Assembly (NCBI GenBank): GCA_023014365.1 | Contig: JAEBUN010000028.1 | Location: 636,997 to 700,996 of the forward strand | Direction of reading: 5' to 3' | DNA: 64,000 nt | From: Lepiota brunneoincarnata | Lineage: Eukaryota > Basidiomycota > Agaricomycetes > Agaricales > Agaricaceae | In this document: in pieces, positions 1-9,644 of the stretch | Layout of the letters: each line of letters begins with the position of its first letter | Position numbering within the stretch: position 1 is the first letter of the stretch | Program-made: the position numbers and the translations under genes | The notes under the pieces: generated by a model | What the model saw: the letters and a program-made list of their open reading frames with translations, nothing else | The model's database searches: none | What the model was told of the DNA's origin: nothing

Positions 1-620
1 CAGTCAGTCAAGTAGCTAGATGACTTCAGACATGCATGTATAGATATATTCTACTAGTCTAATGACTTGAATCTCTTGAGTGCTCCAGCTGCCATTCACC
101 TAATTGAGCCACCGCAGACCTTTCTTGACTATTCAGCTGTCGTTCAGTCAGTCAAGTAGCTAGATGACTTCAGACATGCATGTATAGATATATTCTACTA
201 GTCTAATGACTTGAATCTCTTGAGTGCTCCAGCTGCCATTCACCTAATTGAGCCACCGCAGACCTTTCTTGACTATTCAGCTGTCGTTCAGTCAGTCAAG
301 TAGCTAGATGACTTCAGACATGCACATATAAATATATTCTACTAGTCTAATGACTTGAATCCCTTGAGTGTTCCAGCTGCCATTCACCCAGTTGAGCCAC
401 TGCTGACCTTTCTTGACTATTCTAGCTAGATGACTTCAGACATGCACATATAGATATATTCTACTAGTCTAATGACTTGAATCCCTTGAGTGTTCCAGCC
501 ACCATTCACCTGGTTGAGCCACCACTGATCTTTTGTGACTATTCAGCTGCTGTTCAGTCAGTCAAGCAGCTGGATGACTTCACATATCCATGTATAGATA
601 AGATATATTTTGAAGAGAAT
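1..620. repeat. 144-bp tandem repeat array, forward orientation
   Basis: Units start at 1, 145 and 289, with a shorter diverged unit from about 424. The first two units are practically identical. Each unit carries the landmark TAGCTAGATGACTTCAGACA and ends near GACTATTCAGCTG. The same unit occurs inverted at about 4950-5460 and forward again at about 5463-5850. The array therefore looks like a subterminal repeat of a mobile element enclosing the two divergent zinc-cluster genes. It may begin left of the window. Confidence 0.85.
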
Positions 621-754
621 ACTCACAAGTCAATTGCTTGACTCTCTTGATATACCTTTATGACTTTCATATTCACTTATTTCTTTAGCTACTGATTGCT
701 TACTTCACACAATTGACTTCTGAAAGAATGGGCCAACCAAGACCATAGGTGATA

Positions 755-1567
755 TTACAATTTAGTACCAAATAAAACTTCATGGAGCCTCTGGTCACTC
801 AAGCAGTATTCTTCAAGAGCCATCTGATACCTGAAATACTCCTCAGATAGCTCAATCCTTTCAGAGTCATTGTCCAGGACAGCATCTGCAGACCTTTGTA
901 TTAGATTTTTGGTAATATGTGACCTGAGATTTTGAATCACTAGCCTCTTGAGTTAGCTTACCCCCAAGTTCATAATCGTTCACCCTGTAACTTAGAACAC
1001 CCTCCATTGCTCCTGCAATACCAAGTTCTGATTCAGTAATGGGGGTGGAAGCTTCTGCAGGAGCCAAAAGTGAGGGCTTTGGCTGGTACTGAGGGACCCA
1101 ATTGAGAACAGCCTCAGCTGTTCAATCTTCTAACCTGAAGTCCATTGCGGATTCACACTTCCTTTTTGCTTGTACACATGAAATGCACCTTGTCATGCCA
1201 TACCCTGTAAACTTGTAAGCCACACAATCCGTCCAGAGCGCATATACCCACTGTCAGTTGGGTGGCATGGCTGCTTCAGTTTAAGACACCAAACACAAGG
1301 GTTGCCCCCCCCCATTTTCCTTCTCTGCTCCCATTCCTCCCTGCCTTGCTGCCCTGCCCTATCCACCACACCTGCTGCATCCACCTTGTTATTATCCTCA
1401 TCTTGTGACCTCCCCATGTTTTGCTTTGAAGGGTCAGGCAAGGTTACAGTGGGCAACTGCACCTGGTCTTGCTGCTTGAGTTTGGTCACCAAGTACCAAA
1501 CCTGATCAGCTAACTCAGGGTGCATCTCAAAAATGCTATCAAGCTTGAGATCAAGAGGGGAGGACAT
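755..1567 (-). CDS. Zn2Cys6-like protein of the 5' element, minus-strand gene
   Basis: Unnamed gene; a role in DNA binding is inferred only from the cysteine pattern. The ATG at 1567 opens an exon (1567-1248) ending in CVWCLKLKQPC. An intron of about 59 nt (GTATAT...ACAAG, phase 2) follows, and the next exon from 1188 gives CISCVQAKRKC. Joined, this is C-x2-C-x6-C-x6-C-x2-C-x6-C, the classical fungal binuclear zinc spacing. Downstream acidic and Ser/Thr-rich coding segments end at the stop at 755. The later exon borders are not resolved, and one boundary uses a weak acceptor. Charged residues precede the cluster, as in the retrotransposon gene at 14926-16011, whose intron sits at the same place and phase. 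It is divergent from the gene at 2384, across a 32-bp minisatellite. Confidence 0.6.
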
Positions 1568-1748
1568 AGTGGATGTGGGCTTGTGAAGATTGAAGTTGGC
1601 AATTCTGTTCCTTATATGATTTCCTGCCTGTGGCACCCTGGGATTCAAGTGGATCAACCACCCCAAATATTATCAGTTAGGCTCAGACTCAAGTCCTCTT
1701 CCACAAATCCATTTTATAACTACAGCAGACACAGTAGGGGTACAGTAA

Positions 1749-1943
1749 TGTCACAGTAGTGATAGCAGTAGGGTGCAGTATGTCACAGTAGTGATGGCGG
1801 TAGGGTGCAGTATGTCACAGTAGCAATAGTGGTAGGGTGTGGTATGTCACAGTAGTGATGGTGGTAGAGTGCGGTATGTCACAGTAGCAATGGTGGTGGG
1901 GTGCAGTAGTGTCACAGCATGTATGTCAGTAGGGTGTGGTAAT
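1749..1943. repeat. 32-bp minisatellite in a divergent promoter region
   Basis: About six units of 32 bp start with TGTCACAGTAG and end with GGTAGGGTGCAGTA-like sequence. They lie between the start of the minus-strand zinc-cluster gene (1567) and the plus-strand one (2384). The rest of 1944-2383 shows no gene and is probably 5' flanking sequence. Confidence 0.8.
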
Positions 1944-2383
1944 GCCACAGCAGGCACAGGCACAGTAGTGTACAATATGCTACCATGCCAAGCATATTAT
2001 GTATGGATCATTGATTTCCTGGGATATCATGGCTGCAAAGATAGATCAAATGGGAAAAGTGAGAGGGTTTCCAAAAGTAGAAGTATTAAATTTAGTCACC
2101 AGCAATGTCATCTAAATATAGTGAAGGAAGTGAAGCAAGAAGGCACATTTTGCAAAAGAGAGCCTAGATTTAAGCTATAAGCTCAAACTCAACCAGTACA
2201 TAGCAACCAAATACATAGCAACAAGGCAGGATTCACAGAATAAGCTAAGCTCAAGTTCAAAAAGTTTAGTTATGACTCTGAGGGCAGGATTACAATGCCA
2301 CAACCCACTTCCCACAGGGAGGAAAACATAATAAAAAGTGCAAAATCCTCAATCTCAATCCCCAACATTGCACCCTACACACT

Positions 2384-4870
2384 ATGTCATCCCCTTGCAA
2401 AATGAACTCCCATGCCACCTCAAGGATCAAGCCAGCCAGCACCAGGACAGCCGGAGGACAAACTGGCACCCCTATCCCAGGTCCTTTGCACCCAACCTAC
2501 CAGCCACCTCCCACTCCAGGCCCCTTGTGCCAAACCTATCACCAACCTGCCACCCTGGGCCCCTCCCACCCAACACTCCAACCGCCCACTATCACTGCTG
2601 CTGCCACTCACAGCCCATCAAAGCACCCAGCACCTGAGCATGATGACAACAATGATGATAGCACTGGGGCTCAAATGGAGGAGCAGGTAATGGTGAGGTG
2701 GGAGAAACAATTGAAGAGGAGAGTGGATGAACATGCTGCAAGCATAAGGATGGAAGCATTGGAGAGGGAGAGAGATGGGGCCCCCCTAGCCCAGTGGTTT
2801 CAATCACTAAAGATGGGGAGAGGTGGCTGCGCATGGCTGCCAGAAAGGTTGGGGGTTCAATTCCCTCTTGCCCTCCATACCTGTGAAGTGGGGAAAGGTT
2901 GCATGGTTGTCATCAGATACTACCGTGTGCTTGGTTCTTCAGGTGAGTAAACTATCTCCAAGGAAATTTGGTGGTCTCCTTGATCTCAGTTCTCAATTTG
3001 GCAGCTGGCAATCACTGATCTGGGGTAAATCTGGGGGAGAGATCATTGGAGCCCAAAGTGGCGGATCTGGATTGATATCAATCAGACCAGATCAGCTGTG
3101 CCCGATAAGGGAGCAAAAGCACAGGGTGCGGTAAGCGGGGGAAGATTACAAAAACAGGTCAAATGTCCCAATTGGGGCCAGGCAACCCCCCACATTGGGA
3201 AAGCCCGGTCTGGCATGCTGCTGGTTTACTCCAGGTGAGTACTGGTCATTAGTCCATAGTAGTAGGTTCCTGGGTCCATGGCAAAGGGTGGGGTGCTGGG
3301 TGTTCTGTGGTGACCCACGGCTTCTCTTAGGGGTTGCTGATTGAGGAGGTCTGCTGTCCACACTGCAGACTCCTGGATGGGACTGCATCTGGGCATGCTC
3401 TGGGTTCAATCCCCAAATGGGTGTTCCACACGATGGTGTATGGCATGGGCTTGGGGCTGAAACAACTCCACGCTAGGGGCCTATGGACCCCTGGAAGTGC
3501 AACGTAGTTGGCTGTGGGCAAGGCAGAGACCTGGGACAGGTGGGGATCCACACTGGTTGGCACCAGCGAACCACCTGCCCAGGAACAGGAACCCCAGTAG
3601 CCAGTGCTCTATACAAACTCCCTGGTGAAGCGTGGGCCATAGCAAACTGGGACAGTCTCCTGCAATCTGGCTAGAGAGCACTAAATCCTCTGTTGGTTCT
3701 CCTGGCTGACTAAGTCAGGTTAGAGTCTAAGTTGATTCCAGGGTCCAGTGCATCTGGTGCTTGCCTCGCAAGAGCACAAAGCAATAGGGTCCTCCCTCAC
3801 AGGAGGGCCCTATACCTTATAAATTGGAGATTTTAAAAAAAGAAAAAAAAAAAAGAGGGAGAGAGAGCAGGGGCAGGCAGGGCCCACCATTGAACAAAGA
3901 AGGGTGGACGATCAGTCTGCATAGATGAAGTTGGAGGAGTCGGAGGGGTTGGTATGGGGGCAGGGGCAAACAGGGCCTTTCATTAAACAAAGGAGAGCAG
4001 ATGAACTATCTGCAAGGATGAGATTGGAGCAGTCAGGGTGGGAGCAGGGGTGGCGGCTGGGAGAACAATGGCCACATAAAATAGGGGAGCATAACCCCTG
4101 TGTGTGATGCCTTACCAAGCAGTTGGCATGTCAAGAGTCCTCAGGTGAGTAGTACTAATATTATACTTTTGATTGAACTATTTTGCTAATAAGTTGCTAT
4201 AGCTCCCACTATCACAAAGTGTGCCCCTTGTGTGAAGGCAAAGGCCAGGTGTGAAGCTGCTGGCTTGCCAATGGGGGGCACAGAGGCCTTGCCACAACTC
4301 TTTCAGCAGCCACTGATAGAGGCCACCCAGGTGGCAGAACCAAGGCCAGAAACAGTGACTGGGATTTCTGGCACAATGCAAAACAATGTAAGTTTTGAGA
4401 TGTGATGATTATCATAGCAGCTAACAAGTGATATGCATAGGTTCAAGATCATGGGTCATTTAATCCCTGTTGCATTGCATACTTCACCACCCTGGTGCAA
4501 ACACCAATGCAGGCTATCCAGGAGAACAGCAAGAGGATAGTCAACCTGACTGAAGAACTAGTCAGGTTGCATACGGCCCTGGAGATGCAGACCAGGAGCA
4601 ACTACAGGCTTGCAGAGTCATTCACATCAGGATGGGTAAAGAAGTGGCAGGAGAAGGACAGGAAGAGATGGATAGAAATGTTGGAGAAAGCAGAGGACAG
4701 AAGGATAGCCTCTGAAAAGTGGGCAAGGACAGGGAATGCAATGGATTCACAGACAATGAGGATGTGGAGGAGGAGGAGGGTGATGATGATGATGAGGAGG
4801 AGGAAGAGGAGGAGGAGGATGACAATGACAATGACAATGACAATGAGGATGGGAGGCCAGACAAGTAGAA
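2384..4870 (+). pseudogene. Zn2Cys6-like protein gene interrupted by a retroposon
   Basis: Plus-strand partner of the gene at 755-1567. The ATG at 2384 starts a Pro/Thr/His-rich region, then an acidic and Arg/Glu-rich segment broken at 2775 by the insertion at 2776-3854. If the insert and one duplication are disregarded, the frame continues through two imperfect repeats of about 100 bp to 4093, where NPCV-stop-CLTKQLAC appears. The stop TGA at 4105 stands where the sister genes have Trp, so it looks like TGG to TGA. Another stop is at 3922. After an intron (GTGAGT...CTATAG) comes CAPCVKAKARC at 4220-4252, giving C-x2-C-x6-C-x10-C-x2-C-x6-C. A later exon (4495 on) is a predicted coiled coil with a strongly acidic tail in a shifted frame near 4750. 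It is probably no longer functional. Confidence 0.6.
2776..3854 (+). mobile_element. Long tRNA-derived SINE-like retroposon
   Basis: The head resembles a tRNA gene. A-box TAGCCCAGTGG is at 2787-2797 and B-box GGTTCAATTCC is at 2854-2864, the layout of an internal pol III promoter. The element ends in an A-rich tail at 3834-3854. It is flanked by a 12-bp direct repeat GAGGGAGAGAGA (2764-2775 and 3855-3866). Disregarding it restores the host reading frame across the insertion site. At about 1.08 kb it is long for a SINE and contains no convincing ORF. The purine-rich duplication could partly be chance, so the exact ends are less certain than the insertion itself. Confidence 0.6.
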
Positions 4871-4949
4871 TATGTACAAACTAATGTAAAGTAATCATAT
4901 TCTTGAGTCTTGTTCCATTTGAAATCCATGTGTGAAGTCATGCAGTGGT

Positions 4950-5460
4950 TTAAATGGCTGAACAACAGCTGAAATAGTCAAGAAAGATAAGTGGTGGCTC
5001 AGCTTAGTGAACAGCAGCTAGAACAGCCAAGAAATCCAAGCCATCCAGCTACCTGACCAACTGAATGGCAGCTAAATAGTCACAAAAGATCAGCAGCAGC
5101 TCAACTGGGTGAACGGTGGCTGGATCACTCAAGAGATTCAAGTTATTAGACTAGTAGGATATATCTATATGTGCATGTCTGAAGTCATCTAGCTAGAATA
5201 GTCAAGAAAGGTCAGCAGTGGCTCAACTGGGTGAATGGCAGCTGGAACGCTCAAGGGATTCAAGTCATTAGACTAGTAGAATATACCTATATGTGCATGT
5301 CTGAAGTCATCTAGCTAGAATAGTCAAGAAAGGTCAGTGGCGGTTCAACTGGGTGAACAGTGGCTGGAACACTCAAGAGATTCAAGTCATTGGACTAGTA
5401 GAATATAGATAATCTATATGTGCATGTGGAGTCATCTGGCTGCTTGACTGAAGATGAATA
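4950..5460. repeat. 144-bp repeat array, inverted orientation
   Basis: About three units of the left-end repeat in reverse complement, recognised by TGTCTGAAGTCATCTAGCTA at about 5177 and 5299. Together with the array at 1-620 it gives the enclosed region inverted subterminal repeats. Confidence 0.8.
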
Positions 5461-5462
5461 GT

Positions 5463-5850
5463 CAATACTTGAGTGCTCCAGCCGCCGTTCACCTGGTTGA
5501 GCTGCTGCAGACCTTTCTTGACTATTCAGCTGTCATTCAGTCAGTCAAGTAGCTAGATGACTTCACACATGTATGGATATATTCTATTAGTTTAATGACT
5601 TGAATCCCTTGAGTGCTCCAGCCACTATTCACCCAGTTGAGCTGCTGCTGACCTTTCTTGACTATTCTAGCTAGATGACTTCAGACATGCACATATAGAT
5701 ATATTCTACTAGTCTAATGACTTGAATCTCTTGAGTGCTTCAGCCACCATTCACCTGGTTGAGCCACCACTGACCTTTCTTGAATACCCAGCTGCCACCA
5801 TGTCAGTCAAGTAGCTGGACAATTTCACACATGCATCTAAAGATATATTC
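5463..5850. repeat. 144-bp repeat array, forward orientation, second block
   Basis: Forward units resume at about 5463 directly after the inverted block, forming a head-to-head palindromic junction. This may be the left end of a neighbouring copy that contains the TET/JBP-like gene. Confidence 0.75.
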
Positions 5851-5856
5851 TAAGTC

Positions 5857-7233
5857 TTAATCATCCACAAGCATTCCATCTACCTCCTTCAACTCCATTT
5901 TCTCAACAAAGTCTGACTGCTTTGACCAGCCAGGAATTTCCACACCTAACTTCTTGTATATCACCTCTTTCATGTAGAAGGCATATACTACCCTGTCCCC
6001 ATGTTCCCAATGCCCAACCCCATGTTTTAGAAAATGTCCACATAGGAAAACACCAGTACCAGAGGAGTACAAAAGCGTTATCTTTAACTCTGGTAGTGAC
6101 AAACAAGTGTCATCACCATGGGTCCAAAGGCTTACTAGGAGGTCATAACATGTCCAGTGTGCTCCCCTATCCTTATAGCTTTCAGTGATTCTGTTAAGGA
6201 TTACTGTTATCCCTGAGAAGCAGGAATGCCACTCATTGGCATAGTCCTTTGTTTCAGGTAATGCACGCAGTTTTGACAAGGATGCTTCATAGAGAGTGGG
6301 GTGTGTGAGCATGAGTGCCTTGTTGAGAAGGTCAGTTGAAGGCCGAATCATCTTGAGCCATTCTTTGCTACTGGTGTTTTTTTTTAATGTACTAGAGGTT
6401 ACCAGTCTTGCCTTGGAACTATTCTGGTAATAAGTGTAGAGCATGAATTGGGTGTGTAGTATCAGTAATGAGAGGATACACACTGCATGTCCAGCAGGAA
6501 TCTAACCCAGTGAGAAGTTCAGGACACCTCTAGTCATCTTCTGACCTGGGACTTGGAGAAATGATGCAGGGTCATTTCTCCAAGTCTGAGCCTGGCCCAA
6601 ACACCACTCAAGTTGAGGTTGAATAAAATCTGTTGCCCTGAGGAGATTATCCTGTTTCAATACTATAAGCTACACTTCATAATAGTTGTACAATGAATGT
6701 TATACCTGATGATTCTGGGGCAAGAGGTTAGGTAAATACCATACCAATATATTTCCTTGGTTATTGATGATAGTTGTGGGCTTGGTGAAATGCTTGGGAC
6801 TGGGTTTGGATTTTAACATGATCTTTTTTGATGGCTCCAGGTTTGTTACATTGCAGTCAATAACATCTGGGCAATGACTTGAATAAAAATAAAAAAGCAA
6901 AGGTGTGGGAGACTGACTCACAAGGACAGAGACTAGCAGCAGTGAGAATTCACATGATATGCCTTTCCTCTGCTTCATTCTCTTTCTTCAAGACTTGTCT
7001 GTTCTCACTCATGATTTCTCCAAGGATTGGGCTTTTTAATATCTGGTAGTTGACTTGAATTTGACCCAGGAGGCTCAGACTAATGTGTTGTGAGTTAAAA
7101 TGAGCTTTTTCCATGCATGGAATTTTGCTCTCATGTATGCTACTAGTCCCTTGTTTTTGTGGTACTGTTTTTTCTTATCCCTCCCCCAGATTTTCTTCAC
7201 TGACTTGCTAGTGGAAGGTTGGATAGGAGCCAT
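5857..7233 (-). pseudogene. TET/JBP-like 2-oxoglutarate/Fe(II) oxygenase gene, decayed
   Basis: In intact family members this enzyme oxidises 5-methylcytosine in DNA. The large exon (6483-5857) contains NRITESYKDRG, a following LVSLWTH stretch, LPELKITLLYSSGTG, then GHFLKHGV and GDRVVYAFYM. These match the fungal TET/JBP core: the HxD iron site, the second His, and the Arg that binds 2-oxoglutarate. An upstream exon near 6980-6700 has IINNQGNILVWYLPNLL, like the usual N-terminal conserved segment. A basic ORF starting with MAPIQPSTSK (from about 7233) may be the first exon. The HxD His is Tyr here (codon TAT), so the encoded enzyme should lack an iron ligand. The family assignment rests on remembered motif patterns, without alignment. 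Confidence 0.55.
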
Positions 7234-7299
7234 AAAGTACACATTTATAACCATGAGCTGATCCCAAATGGATCCCAACAAACAAACAAACAAACAAAC

Positions 7300-8654
7300 C
7301 TATAAAGTAAGTACCTGCTCGTGAAATGATTTTCCCAGCCCCTTGAACTCCATGTCACCAATGTCCTGTGTCATGGAAGCTGAAACTGCTGTTGCACCAC
7401 AAAATCATTTCATTTGTGAAATCACTAGCTAATAAAGTAACTAACTCTCCAATACCAAATAATATCAGTATATGGCCATGGTCAGACACTGGGTGTGAGA
7501 GATTAGAATACTATCTAAAATATGTGAAGGCAGACATCTCAGAAACAGAACCAGAACACCTAGACAAGTAAAAATGTGCTGTTAACTAACTTATTAGTGA
7601 TAAGGCTATGGAAGAATGACTCTGGTATGAATGTACCCAAGTGTTGTATCCAATACCATGTTAACTAAGATATTAGTTAAGATACTCATGACTACACAAA
7701 AGACCCATTTCTTCACTTCTGCCCTAGAAAGCGGATGAGGTGTAGCACTTATGACCTTCAGATGGTACCTAGCCATAGTAACAGGTTCTGGAAGCAAATC
7801 TTGACAAGAGAATCTAGAAATTAGCTAATTTCCTGGTAAGGATGTTCCCTTGGAACAGCTCTGATGGTATTGAAAGATAAAAGATCAGATGGGGGTATCC
7901 AAGAGGGTACTCAGGGATGGATGCTCCCTCATAGTAACAAAAGAGACCAGAAATGATGGACTAGAAAATAAAGATTGATAAGAATGAAACAAGCTAATTA
8001 AATTCTAATATTAGTTTGCTGCCTGAAGGCTATGGAAGTGGACTTTTAGGACATTAGGGTTGAGAACCTGGGTGTGGAGAATCCAAGAAAAAGATAAAAA
8101 CCCTTAGATAAGAATTAGCAAGGAAACTTGCTAACCCAACCGGCTGTGATATAAATAACCAGGCACTTAGGGAGCAAGTTCCTGAGAGTGAATTATGTCA
8201 CTGATATTGGAACTCCTAGAATGATGCTCCTAAATGATGAGGAGACAATAAAATGATGAAGCCGAAGGCTTGTTTCAGGTATACCCATAAGTTAATTGTA
8301 TATTGTTATAAAAACTTGTCTGTAAATTACATGGGAGGCAAGAAACCACTTGCCTATTTCTCCCCCCTGACTGTATGGTTGATTAGGATAGGAATACAAA
8401 GCAATTTTATGCAATTTTCTTCAGTCATAGACCACCAGAGACTTAAAGAGTTATACTCTTAAAAACCAGACCCTTTGAAACAATTGAGATATTGACAGAC
8501 CCTTCTGCTTGACTCAAGAGCTGAATATGAGTTGATACAACTCTTCTGTTCTTAAGTAGAAAGTTCACTAACTCCTGTTTCTTTGGGTTCCTCTTAGAGG
8601 CCTTGCCTCAGAAGTATACCATTGAATTGTAGAGCTGTTTAATTGAGAAGTGAA
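7300..8654. other. No gene recognised
   Basis: AT-rich sequence with only short unrelated ORFs. An (AAAC)n microsatellite lies just before it at about 7276-7299. I see no conserved motif. Confidence 0.6.
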
Positions 8655-8928
8655 TATGGTATGCTAGGGCCCATTGAAAATGCTGTCCACTAGGTCTATC
8701 TAGTTTAGAGATACTTACTGCAGGAGCTTGCCAAAAGCCTGTCTCACTGAGTAGTATAAAGTTTTATTGCATTGTTCAGAAGCTGTAGCGTGCTAGGACC
8801 TGTTAGATAATGCTGTCTGCTAGGCCTACTAGCTTAAAGACACTTACTGCAGGAGCTTGTCAAAAGCCTATCTCGCTGGGTAGTGTAAATTTATAGTATT
8901 GTCAAGAGAAAAGGATGTAGTATGCTAG
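8655..8928. repeat. Tandem repeat of about 130 bp hosting the copy 1 insertion
   Basis: The word GCTAGG recurs at 8663, 8792 and 8924, with matching following sequence (TTACTGCAGGAGCTTG and AAAAGCCT). Copy 1 sits inside the third unit, which continues after 16814. Confidence 0.7.
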
Positions 8929-9591
8929 TGTCATATCCACACCAAACCTAGAGCTTAACCATTAGGCTTCGGCTTCTCGACTCCACGTGTGCTCCACACG
9001 ACAACCCTATGCCCTCCGACTCGGCCCCGACTGGCTCCGACCGCAACCCTTCGCCCCGATCACGCGACCTACTTCTACACGTGCCACGACCACCTGACCC
9101 TCGGTGCTCCCATTGTCCAGTTCTCCATTCTCCGTCCGTAATCAGAATACGTTACCAGTCTCCATACCCGTACCGGTCTCCATTCCATTCGAAATTATTC
9201 GTAATCCGCTTGTAACCATATGGGTCTCCGCTTCGCTCCGCACGTAGTCAGTACGAGTCATCATTCGTCGAGCTAGTAGTATATATACCGTAGGCACTTG
9301 GCTTGTACTCCTCAGTCTGATAATCGAATCGAGCAGCGGACCAGCTCCCTGTTCCATATCCTCTCCTCTCTTCTGCCTCGCTCCGCTTCGGCTCCGACTT
9401 CCTGAAATACGGACTAGGACAGTAGGAGGGCACAGCACATAAGCTGAGGCCGCAAGTCCAACCCCCCGCCCGACGTACTCCGCCTCGGTCCCGAAGTCTA
9501 CGTACTGACTTCGCCCTGTCCCCCGGTTACCTTATACCAAGGATACCACCCCGACCCTCCGCTTCGGTTCCGACCCGCACCGGCTCTAACA
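8929..9591 (+). repeat. 5' LTR of copy 1
   Basis: Begins TGTCATATCC and ends GGCTCTAACA, 663 bp. A TATATATA box at 9280-9287 is a plausible promoter. The LTR is rich in CGG/CCG triplets. ORFs of 60-100 codons inside it recur in the other LTRs and are taken as chance. Confidence 0.95.
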
Positions 9592-9644
9592 GTATTATCA
9601 GACTCAAACTCCTCCTGTCCACCACACTCTGAATTTTTCTAACC

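Noticed and set aside
1..620. Regular repeats as a CRISPR array
   Set aside because: Units are 144 bp without separate spacers, and the genome is eukaryotic.
2776..2880. A functional tRNA gene at the head of the retroposon
   Set aside because: Only the A- and B-boxes fit; I could not draw a paired acceptor stem and anticodon arm.
4622..4965. Ser- and His/Pro-rich minus-strand ORFs
   Set aside because: They are mirror images of the acidic GAG/GAT-rich exon on the plus strand.
9009..9438. ORFs of 60-100 codons inside the LTRs, repeated at 16227-16656, 37951-38235 and 51970-52254
   Set aside because: They follow the LTR sequence on both strands, overlap each other, have no domain and are explained by GC-rich sequence.
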